From: Puniceicoccales bacterium
Lineage (GTDB): Bacteria; Verrucomicrobiota; Verrucomicrobiia; Opitutales; UBA9783
Direction of reading: 5' to 3'
DNA length: 28,194 bases
NCBI GenBank assembly: GCA_031260015.1
Contig: JAIRKR010000066.1
Coordinates: 1 to 28,194 of the forward strand
The notes below the pieces were generated by a model. That model saw only the letters and a list, made by a program, of their open reading frames with translations. It did no database searches and was not told the DNA's origin. Below, piece by piece: positions 14,997 through 22,010 of the stretch. The position numbers were made by a program, and so were the translations under genes. The stretch's first letter is position 1. Every line of letters begins with the position of its first letter.

Positions 14997-15551
14997 ATGC
15001 AAAAGAAAGGCGGATTCACGGTGCTTGAAGTTTTAATTTCGGCGGGTTTATTTACAATCGTTGTATTGGGGATTTCGCAAACGGTGTTGACCATGCACCG
15101 TTACGCCCGGTCTAATCTTTGCAAAATGCAGGCACATTTATTTGCCGTAAGTATTTTTGAGCAGTTACTCTGCGACACGCACCCCTATGAGGTAGACACT
15201 GCAACGAATGCCAGTATTTCTTTGAGAGATTTTGGAAATCCAAATAGCAAGTCCGTTGTTTTGAAGGCCAATAATGCAACCAGCAACACTTCATTTACGC
15301 GTTCAGTTTATGAGGCGAATGACTTGTCAATTGAATTGAAATTAACGGTTCAAAACTCACCCTTGTGCAACGATTATGGAACCAAAAGTCGTACGGAAAT
15401 TAACCCTCCCGAAGGTTTTCAATCATTGCGATTGGTTTACAGTTGGGCTACGCCTACCGTGACGAACTTAGCGGACAAAACCACTTGGTTTTCGAATGAA
15501 TTATACGCCATTCGTCCGATAAATCCAGATGATCCCAATTACGATGTGTAG
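14997..15551 (+). CDS. Type IV prepilin / pseudopilin-like protein
   Basis: The frame is open from 14916, but the ATG at 14997 puts the prepilin signature at the right place: MQKKGG followed by FTVLEVLISAGLFTIVVLGIS, with the processing Gly, Phe at +1 and Glu at +5, then a hydrophobic helix. I choose this start, giving 184 residues. After the helix the protein is mostly polar and beta-rich. It is close in style to PilV/GspI minor pilins that help start pilus or pseudopilus assembly. No other pilin or secretion genes lie next to it, so it is an orphan in this window. The comEC gene further on could connect it with DNA uptake, but that is a guess. Confidence 0.78.
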   Translation: MQKKGGFTVLEVLISAGLFTIVVLGISQTVLTMHRYARSNLCKMQAHLFAVSIFEQLLCDTHPYEVDTATNASISLRDFGNPNSKSVVLKANNATSNTSFTRSVYEANDLSIELKLTVQNSPLCNDYGTKSRTEINPPEGFQSLRLVYSWATPTVTNLADKTTWFSNELYAIRPINPDDPNYDV

Positions 15552-15775
15552 AATGGCATTTGAGTCTTGGATTTTTAAAGACCGTTGACATTCATGTTTT
15601 GCAGTAAGAAGTCTTTTTGTATACACATTAGAGGGAAGATGGGATGCGTGCGGTGGAAATTATTTTGTCGAAATTAAAATATTGCCCGTGAAAAAACTTG
15701 CGATGGTTTGCACGAAATCTTTACATTTTTGCCTTTACAACACAATAAGTTGAATGCTTGTATGGTAAATAGTTT

Positions 15776-15970
15776 ATGCAAAAGACAAAAAAATCGATTG
15801 CCAAGAAGTTTAAGATAACGGGTACGGGAAAAGTGTTACACCGTAAGCCTGGGTTTAGACATTTTTTGCGCCGTAAATCCACGGTTTGTTTGCGTAAAGC
15901 GTGTAGCGATCAAACATTAGGGAGCGCAGCTTTGGCAAAACAAGTAAAAGCCAGTTTGCCCTTTGCTTAA
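15776..15970 (+). CDS. rpmI: 50S ribosomal protein L35
   Basis: The 64-residue basic protein has the L35 pattern: KTKKSIAKKFKITGTGKVLHRKPGFRHFLRRKS, followed by a divergent helical tail. The family start usually reads M-x-K-x-K-T-x-x-x-x-x-K-R-F. The start at 15776 has only a weak ribosome binding site. rplT follows after 80 nt. infC, which normally precedes rpmI, is not here; a 224-bp non-coding stretch lies upstream and must hold the promoter. Confidence 0.95.
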   Translation: MQKTKKSIAKKFKITGTGKVLHRKPGFRHFLRRKSTVCLRKACSDQTLGSAALAKQVKASLPFA

Positions 15971-16050
15971 AAAACTTGAAGTACAATAGCCTGAGGTGGG
16001 GTATTTTTTGAACGACGACCCTACATCGGCAGTAAAGAGAGGTAAAGATT

Positions 16051-16407
16051 ATGACAAGAGTAACGAACGGAGTTGCAACAAGAAAACGTCGTAAACGAGT
16101 ATTAAAACAAACAAGAGGATTTTTTGGCAATAAATCGCGTTTGTTTCGATACGCACACGATGCCGTTTTACGTGCTGGAGTGTTTGCTTTTCGCGATCGT
16201 CGAAAGAAAAAAGCTGCATTTCGTCAACTATGGATTGTGCGTATTAATGCGGCTTGTCGGGCCGCCAATATCAGCTATAGTCGTTTTATGAATGGTCTCA
16301 AGAAATTAAATATAAACTTGGATCGTAAGCAATTGAGCGAATTGGCAATACGAAATGAGCTTGGGTTCAATCAGTTAATGGAACAGGTTAAAAAAGTTTT
16401 AGCCTAA
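16051..16407 (+). CDS. rplT: 50S ribosomal protein L20
   Basis: The 118-residue protein has the L20 hallmarks: TRVTNGVATRKRRKRVLKQTRGFFGNKSRLFRYAHDAV, then FAFRDRRKKKAAFRQLWIVRINAACR and NISYSRFMNGLKK, and a C-terminal helical domain ending in VKKVLA. It is needed early in 50S assembly and in many bacteria represses its own operon. A strong AGAGAGG site (16036-16042) lies 8 bases before the ATG, better than those of most neighbours. pheS starts 1 nt after the stop. Confidence 0.98.
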   Translation: MTRVTNGVATRKRRKRVLKQTRGFFGNKSRLFRYAHDAVLRAGVFAFRDRRKKKAAFRQLWIVRINAACRAANISYSRFMNGLKKLNINLDRKQLSELAIRNELGFNQLMEQVKKVLA

Positions 16408-16408
16408 A

Positions 16409-17452
16409 ATGGGTGATGTGGATGTATTGACGAAGCTGCACAAGGAAGCTTCACTTGCCATAGAAGCGGTTGATTCCATGCCTGCTTTGCAACTTGTTAA
16501 GACGCAATATTTGGGCCCTAAGAGCGCCTTAATGGCACAATTGAAAACGCTCAGCACCTTGCCAAACGAGCAAAAAGTTGCAATTGGACAGACCATTAAT
16601 CGAATTAAGCAAGATTTGGAGCAAAGCTTAACGAGAAAAGGAAGTTCATTGCAGGAGAAAATGCAGCTGGTCCGTTTAGGGAATCCGCCGGATCCTTCTT
16701 TGGCGAATCCGATACATTTGCAAGTGCCGATGCATCCATTGACGCAGACACGCGATAAAATGTTATCCATCTTTACGCAATTAGGGTTTTCCACTGTGGA
16801 AGGTCCTGAGATCGATACCGAATGGTTTTGTTTTGATGCCCTCAATGTACCCAAAAAACATCCGGCGCGCAATGAACAGGATACGTTTTTCTTGCATCAA
16901 AGTGCACGTGTTAGTTCAACCTCCAAAAGAGCAAATGAGAATTATTTATTGCGTACGCATACATCCACGGTACAGATTCGCACGTTGTTAAAACATAGGC
17001 CTCCATTGAAAATTGTCTCGTCGGGACGCGTGTTTCGTCGAGATACCGTAGATGCAACACACAACTTCAACTTCCATCAGACCGAAGGCTTATGCGTGAG
17101 TTCAAAAACCAATTTACTGGATTTAAAAGGAACGCTCGACTTTTTTGTAAAAGCATTTTTTGGAGAAACCTACAAAATGCGCCTACGTCCAAGTTTTTTT
17201 CCATTTACAGAACCTAGTTTTGAAATGGATATTTTTGTTTCAAATTTGAGGAAAATCAAGGACACTTGGATTGAAATTTGTGGCTGCGGGATGGTGCATC
17301 CGAAGGTATTTGAAGCCGTGGGACTTAATGGGCAAGAATGGCAAGGATTTGCATTTGGATTCGGTGTTGAACGCCTTGCAATGCTTCTATATGGGATTGA
17401 TGACGTGCGTCATTTTTATCAAAATGATGAACGCTTTCTAAAACAATTTTAA
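16409..17452 (+). CDS. pheS: Phenylalanine-tRNA ligase alpha subunit
   Basis: The 347-residue class II synthetase subunit forms an alpha2-beta2 enzyme with PheT. The N-terminal coiled-coil (about 1-90) is followed by the catalytic domain: HPLTQTRDKM (109-118), GPEIDTEWFCFDALNVP with HPAR (151-154), LLRTHTSTVQIR (180-191), motif 2 GRVFRRDTVDATHNF (206-220) and motif 3 GFGVERLAMLLYGIDDVR (317-334). The length is normal. It is packed against rplT. pheT does not follow; an RsbW-type gene does. PheT must be encoded elsewhere. Confidence 0.97.
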   Translation: MGDVDVLTKLHKEASLAIEAVDSMPALQLVKTQYLGPKSALMAQLKTLSTLPNEQKVAIGQTINRIKQDLEQSLTRKGSSLQEKMQLVRLGNPPDPSLANPIHLQVPMHPLTQTRDKMLSIFTQLGFSTVEGPEIDTEWFCFDALNVPKKHPARNEQDTFFLHQSARVSSTSKRANENYLLRTHTSTVQIRTLLKHRPPLKIVSSGRVFRRDTVDATHNFNFHQTEGLCVSSKTNLLDLKGTLDFFVKAFFGETYKMRLRPSFFPFTEPSFEMDIFVSNLRKIKDTWIEICGCGMVHPKVFEAVGLNGQEWQGFAFGFGVERLAMLLYGIDDVRHFYQNDERFLKQF

Positions 17453-17483
17453 TAAGCTTTGCCGCATAATTTTAAATCAAGAG

Positions 17484-17903
17484 ATGGCGATGGAGGAGAG
17501 CATTATTGTCAGCTCAGAGGTACGCTATTTACCCGATGTTATAAGTTTCGTGGAAACAACATGTAAGCAAGCAAGACTCTCCGAAAAAAGTTTGATTCCC
17601 ATTGCAATTGTTATTGAAGAAATTTTTACAAACATTGTTCGTCATGCCTACGATGAAGGTATTGTGGGGACAATAGAGGTTAGCTGTCGCATACATCCCG
17701 GTGCTCGAAAAATAGAAATTGTATTTATGGATGACGGAAAAGCTTACAATCCACTGGAACAGAAAGATCCAGATATTACTTTGCCGGTTGAAAAACGTAC
17801 CGTGGGAGGGCTTGGAATCCTGATTGTCAAAAAATGGGTGGATGACATTCGATATACGTACAAGCAGGGTCGCAATCATTTGAGCATTGAAAAAACTTTA
17901 TAA
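17484..17903 (+). CDS. RsbW-type anti-sigma factor / serine kinase ATPase domain
   Basis: The 139-residue product is a stand-alone HATPase_c_2 domain. The N box reads AIVIEEIFTNIVRHAYDEG (41-59), with the Glu, Asn and His-Ala-Tyr expected of RsbW/SpoIIAB proteins. The G1 box is FMDDGKAYNP (80-89) and the G2 box GGLGILIVKK (109-118). Such kinases bind a sigma factor or phosphorylate an RsbV-type partner. No RsbV, sigma or phosphatase gene lies nearby. The start could be ATG 17484 or 17490. It follows pheS by 31 nt and may be read with it. Confidence 0.85.
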   Translation: MAMEESIIVSSEVRYLPDVISFVETTCKQARLSEKSLIPIAIVIEEIFTNIVRHAYDEGIVGTIEVSCRIHPGARKIEIVFMDDGKAYNPLEQKDPDITLPVEKRTVGGLGILIVKKWVDDIRYTYKQGRNHLSIEKTL

Positions 17904-18797
17904 TGCGTGACGTTCTATTGATTGTGAACATTCGGGTAGTCCGATTTGCAAACTAATAACAGAACTCAACACCTGCAAAGGTATTTTCTTATGTCTTGCA
18001 CGTTGGCTCATTTTCCTTTCGTTAAAATGTTCGTTTAGGATTGGAAATGGAGAGTCGCTGAATGTATTTTAATAAACAAAATAATGATGCGACGTTAATA
18101 ACTTACATTATATTTTGATCCCATTGGGTCTTGTGGATTAAACCATACGATCCCTCGAGGGTTTCCATTGCACTCAGGAGAACTTGAAGATAATACGTTT
18201 TCATCCACGATAGCCATATCTGACGTAAAATTAAGTGTGGATTATGAGCGTAATGGGGACTGTAAAATAACTTTTGCAAGACCCTAATACCCTGTGCCAT
18301 AAAAGCTCACTTCCTACAGGTTAGGTAGCAATCTGCGGTAAGTCCTCCAGGTGATGGGATAGATGAATTGCATAAATCTTGTTACCACCGACTGGAACCT
18401 ATGAAACTGTTTTAAATATCTTTTGAAATGATGCAATACGATGGGAAATGCAACTGTATCCGATACGCAATACAATGTCGATGAGGCATGGCGGGATGAT
18501 TGCAATATACAAAATACACCTCATGCTTATTTTAGGGTCGCGAGATGCAAAACAACATTGTAGTCCAAAATAAAGACATCTTAAAGCATTTAATCCTACT
18601 TATTTGGACTTATATAATGTGATAAGAGAAAAACATGCCATCATCATTTCTCTTTTTCTATAAAAGCAACATGCTACCTTGATGGGTAGCATGTTTAAAG
18701 TATATGTAATATTTAAGACCTGGAGGACTTTCTTACTCTCGTTTTGACCTCTATGGCTTTTTTTAAACTAGACATAAAGGTTGGGTAATTTTCTTAT
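17904..18797. other. Gene-poor region with decayed coding stretches
   Basis: No gene of this 890-bp stretch can be supported. A plus-strand frame without ATG is open from 18102 to 18287 (LTLYFDPIGSCGLNHT..., ending in KITFARP) and has protein-like composition, so it may be a remnant. Two minus-strand frames (18103-18300 and 18314-18505) have no recognisable motif. A hairpin terminator near the right end is listed on its own. Confidence 0.4.
18668..18695 (-). terminator. Hairpin terminator after secreted-protein gene
   Basis: A perfect 11-bp stem (AACATGCTACC with GGTAGCATGTT) encloses a 6-base loop. On the minus strand the stem is followed by a T-rich run (TTGCTTTTATAG). It lies about 100 bp after the stop of the secreted cysteine protein gene at 18798 and faces the right way to end its transcript. 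On the plus strand the run after the stem has fewer T bases. Confidence 0.72.
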
Positions 18798-19496
18798 TTA
18801 GTAATTCACATACTCCCGAGGTATATCCTGTTCGGTAGGGTAAACTTCACCCGTCTTTTCATCAATCCATTGTTGACCGTCGAAATAAGCACCTTCATCA
18901 TCATCTAGTTTGTAATAACCCCTGTAAGACGCATACACAAAACGGCTATTGAATACTTCAACTTGTGCAAGCTCAATATTGCCATTCACGAACTTTGCTC
19001 GAGTGGCAATATAAGAACGCTGCGTCGGCTTCTTGAAAACTTTACAACCATCGGCTAAAACACCTATCTGTTGTATTCGATTGCCCTCGTGATCGTAAAG
19101 TTTATCTACTGTTCCTTTAAAATCCAACTCAGAAACTTCATTCGCTTTTCCTACAAATATATTCTTCCAAATAGTAGTATATAACCACTGATTTGCAATT
19201 TTCATTACATTTCTATTCTCTATCGACTTGTAAACACCACGATGAATTTCATAAACAGGAGCACCATCGGGAAGCCTTTCTATCACCAAGCAGGGATCAT
19301 GAGCATCCTGCATCCCCTCTTCAAGATTTCCAGCCATCATGTTTAGAGCCGTCTGACTTTTCCCACTTACGGGGCAAATTGGACCTTCGTGTTCCCCCTG
19401 ACAATCCTTGCACCACCAGGCGTTCAAGGTAATCGCACCCATCAAACCTACCGCCACTAGGCTTGTTTTTAGAAGTTTATTTATTATTTGCTTCAT
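18798..19496 (-). CDS. Secreted protein of unknown function with CxxC motifs
   Basis: The 232-residue protein begins with an export signal (MKQIINKLLKTSLVAVGLMGAITLNA), probably cut after residue 26. The mature part starts with WWCKDCQGEHEGPICPVSGK, a compact CxxC...CPxxG group that could bind a metal or form disulphides. A YRGYYKLDDDEGAYFDGQQW stretch and a YPTEQDIPREY end follow. The ATG at 19496 has a strong GAGGAG site (19507-19512), and the gene has its own terminator, so it is a single-gene unit. I do not recognise the family. The strong translation signal suggests a well-expressed periplasmic or surface protein. Confidence 0.75.
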   Translation of the reverse strand: MKQIINKLLKTSLVAVGLMGAITLNAWWCKDCQGEHEGPICPVSGKSQTALNMMAGNLEEGMQDAHDPCLVIERLPDGAPVYEIHRGVYKSIENRNVMKIANQWLYTTIWKNIFVGKANEVSELDFKGTVDKLYDHEGNRIQQIGVLADGCKVFKKPTQRSYIATRAKFVNGNIELAQVEVFNSRFVYASYRGYYKLDDDEGAYFDGQQWIDEKTGEVYPTEQDIPREYVNY

Positions 19497-20000
19497 TTTA
19501 TTTTATCTCCTCTATTTTAGGGTTAAATAATATAAAACTATGGATAATTTACTCTTGGGTAAGGGTATTGGGGATATGCTTTAAACAAGTTGTAATAGGT
19601 TTATTGGGTTTAACCCGATGTCCAAAGGCTTTTTGCTTTCGCTCTAACCTATCTTTAATGTTTTAATAATAAGTATTTGCCGTCAAAAGCATGTTCCCAA
19701 TGTGGAGGCAAAGGTGCTTACGCCTGCGCACTGCCTCAAGTTGAAATCATTGCGCCCTTGAAGCATAATCTGATAAAGGCTTTTGTCTTAAACTAGTACA
19801 TTCAACTTACGACATCTGCCTATATCTTTTAATATTCAAACTTCAATATCGCCCTTCTCTGAGATGATTAATCCTCCTCCCATTCCTTCCATTATTATGG
19901 CACCTTCCTTTGGCCATTATAAAAATGGTAGGCGGTATCTCTGAAAAATTCCTATAGCACACCGTAAAGTAAAAAACGCAATGTTGGATTATGGCTCCGG
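19497..20000. other. Non-coding region with possible decayed fragment
   Basis: The first part must hold the promoter of the secreted-protein gene. At 19659-19796 a plus-strand frame without ATG is open and reads KYLPSKACSQCGGKGAYACA, which recalls the zinc-finger part of IS605-type OrfB, but the match is short and no other element part is seen. The rest holds nothing that I can support. Confidence 0.35.
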
Positions 20001-20726
20001 TTAAGTCATTTTTAGAGGTCCTCCTCGAATGACTTGTATTTTCGAAGACCCCTGTCCACAGGTAAAAAGTACCGATTTAAAGTGCCATGTATTTTTGTCC
20101 AATTTTTTAAAACTTTGCAAAACAAGCTGTGCACAAAGGGTTTCTTCACGATTGTAAGCGTAAGCCTCCATAATGGCATTAAAATTTTCATCGATGTACA
20201 CGATAACTTTTTTTACATTGGGAAAATTTTCAGGGGCCAATAGACAACATTTTAGAACTTTACGACCTCGTTTTGCAGTTTTCTCGAAATGAACCAATTC
20301 CCAGTTTAGAAATGGCATGGCTATCATGAAGTAACAACAGCCACAGGATCCACCCATGGGATCAAGCCAACGGGAAGCGGGGTAAAGTACGCCATCCTTT
20401 AGAGGATTTTCGGGATGCAATTTGTCAAAAATAATTTCAAATGCGGGTTGGGTTCGCATCATGAAGTGAATTTCGCGGCCTTCACGTTTACCCATCAGGC
20501 TACCCGACAAGACATTTCCTTTATTAACGCATTCAAAATCAATTTGATACGTATCCCAGGGTTTAAAACTTTTTATGGCATTTATTCTCTCATGGATGTT
20601 CTGCAAACCAATTTCGCGTCCCCAAGATACGTGAATAAAAAAAAAGAGTATAAAACTACCTATGAATTTATGGGCATTGGAGAAAAATTTTGGCCTCACG
20701 CATGCATCACGGCGTTTCATTGGCAT
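20001..20726 (-). CDS. LolA-like outer membrane lipoprotein-sorting protein
   Basis: The 241-residue product has an N-terminal signal (about 17-36, AHKFIGSFILFFFIHVSWG) and a mature part of half-barrel style. Family-like features are YQIDFECVNKGNVLSGSLMGKREG, a MPFLNWELVHFEKTAKRGRKVLKCCLL stretch, VKKVIVYIDENFNAIMEAYAYN and QSFKKLDKNTWHFKSVLF. This is the pattern of LolA/LolB-like 'lipoprotein sorting' proteins of the COG2834 type, which move lipids or lipoproteins across the periplasm. Its start overlaps secG by 20 nt, so both are one transcript. An unusual GGSCGCC cysteine cluster lies near residue 125. The exact cargo is unknown. Confidence 0.65.
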   Translation of the reverse strand: MPMKRRDACVRPKFFSNAHKFIGSFILFFFIHVSWGREIGLQNIHERINAIKSFKPWDTYQIDFECVNKGNVLSGSLMGKREGREIHFMMRTQPAFEIIFDKLHPENPLKDGVLYPASRWLDPMGGSCGCCYFMIAMPFLNWELVHFEKTAKRGRKVLKCCLLAPENFPNVKKVIVYIDENFNAIMEAYAYNREETLCAQLVLQSFKKLDKNTWHFKSVLFTCGQGSSKIQVIRGGPLKMT

Positions 20727-21063
20727 TATCTTGTACCGCAGGTAATTGCGTTAAAGCCCCCGCAGGTGTTTCCACAACCATTGGTTTTAATTCTTTTTCT
20801 CGAGGTTCCTTATGGTACTTGGGGATTTGACACAACGTTAACAGTAAAGCCGTTAAAAAAAATGCAACGATACCGTACACCGTCCAACGTACGAGTACAT
20901 TGGAAGCCTCACCTCCAAAAGCAGATTCGGCCACACCTCCCCCCAGAGCTGCGCCCATACCGGCATTTGCGCTCGGTTTCTGCATCAAAATGAGCAAAAT
21001 AAGCCAGGCACACAAAGCAACCAAAAAAACAGATCCTACACCGATTAAAAAATTTAACATCAT
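20707..21063 (-). CDS. secG: Protein-export membrane protein SecG
   Basis: SecG is the small auxiliary subunit of the SecYEG translocon. The frame is open from 21135, but ATG 21063 (or 21060) gives the standard MLNFLIGVGSVFLVALCAWLILLILMQKP start. A GAAAGG ribosome binding site (plus 21072-21077) lies 8 bases upstream, so I choose 21063, giving 118 residues. The family motif LILLILMQKPSANAGMGAALGGG is followed by the second membrane helix (VYGIVAFFLTALLLTL) and a hydrophilic tail. The gene ends in TGA and overlaps the LolA-like gene. Both products act in the envelope. Confidence 0.92.
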   Translation of the reverse strand: MMLNFLIGVGSVFLVALCAWLILLILMQKPSANAGMGAALGGGVAESAFGGEASNVLVRWTVYGIVAFFLTALLLTLCQIPKYHKEPREKELKPMVVETPAGALTQLPAVQDNANETP

Positions 21064-21235
21064 TAAAAAGACCTTTCTTAATATCAAAAGGGTTAGGCAA
21101 AATTGCAAGAAAATTTTTCTTTCAAAGTTTTGCATTCACTTGTAAAGAGCAAAACACGTTTTTAGCAATTCCACTTACGACCACACAAATTTGAATTTGA
21201 CTTTGGGTGTGTGTCCTAAACAATTTCTTTCGCAT

Positions 21236-22006
21236 ATGGTACATGTTTCTGTAGTTATTATTGCGCACAACGAAGAAGAAAATCTACAACGATGTTTGGA
21301 ATCCGTTGCCTCTTTAGCGGATGAAATTATTGTGGTGATAAATGACTGTACAGACCATACGGCCCAAGTTGCAGAAAAATGGGGTGCCAAAGTTTTTGAA
21401 CAAAGTTGGTTAGGGTTTTGCGCCCAAAAGCAGTTTGCGCTGGAAAAAGCAACGCAAAACTGGGTACTAAGTTTAGATGCCGACGAAGCATTATCCGAAC
21501 AACTTCAAAAAAATATGCTTCTTTTTTTTGAATACGCGCATAAAAGTTTTGACGTCGTTACGTTCAACCGAAGAAATAACTACCTGCATCGATGGTTGAA
21601 GCACGGTGATGCGTATCCGGATAAAGTCGTGCGTCTATTCAGGAAAGAAGCCGTACGGTGGTCCGGCGGAAATGTGCACGAGTCCATTACCTATCTAAGT
21701 AAGGTTCGCATTAAACACCTGCAAGGCGACTTGCTGCATTACACCTTTAAAAATCTAGAAACCACCCTAAAAAAACAAATTTTATACGCACAATTATTTG
21801 CCAAAGACAAGCATCGGCAATATGCTGCCGTAAATTTTTCTCTGATGCTGAAGATTGTTTTTGATCCATTATGGGGGTTTGCTCGCTCTTACTTCATTAA
21901 AGCTGGATTTTTAGATGGAATTCCGGGTCTGATTTACGCGATGCAAAGAAGCATGTATATCTTTTTGAAATATGCATTTATGATGGAATTTTTACTCAAA
22001 ACGTGA
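21236..22006 (+). CDS. Glycosyltransferase family 2, WaaE/KdtX-like
   Basis: The ATG at 21236 gives the standard family start MVHVSVVIIAHNEEENLQRC; the upstream ATG at 21191 adds an unrelated leader. The product is 256 residues. It has LADEIIVVINDCTDHTAQVAEKWGA (28-52), the acidic metal-binding motif LSLDADE (78-84), then RRNNYLHRWLKHGD and KVVRLFRKEAVRWSGGNVHE. A hydrophobic C-terminal stretch (IYAMQRSMYIFLKYAFMMEF) follows. This is the WaaE/KdtX-type group that adds a sugar to the LPS inner core. The presence suggests an outer membrane with LPS. comEC follows 4 nt later and may be in the same transcript. Confidence 0.88.
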   Translation: MVHVSVVIIAHNEEENLQRCLESVASLADEIIVVINDCTDHTAQVAEKWGAKVFEQSWLGFCAQKQFALEKATQNWVLSLDADEALSEQLQKNMLLFFEYAHKSFDVVTFNRRNNYLHRWLKHGDAYPDKVVRLFRKEAVRWSGGNVHESITYLSKVRIKHLQGDLLHYTFKNLETTLKKQILYAQLFAKDKHRQYAAVNFSLMLKIVFDPLWGFARSYFIKAGFLDGIPGLIYAMQRSMYIFLKYAFMMEFLLKT

Positions 22007-22010
22007 TTTT

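Noticed and set aside
15971..16050. Hairpin between rpmI and rplT as an attenuator
   Set aside because: The GGGGT/ACCCT arms pair poorly and leave a large loop, so no structure can be claimed from sight.
16399..16872. 157-residue minus-strand frame opposite pheS
   Set aside because: It lies fully antisense to the pheS N-terminal region, has no ribosome site and no recognisable motif; the pheS frame is certain.
18103..18505. Two small minus-strand frames (65 and 63 residues)
   Set aside because: Neither has a ribosome site, family motif or typical gene composition. The opposite strand of the first looks at least as protein-like.
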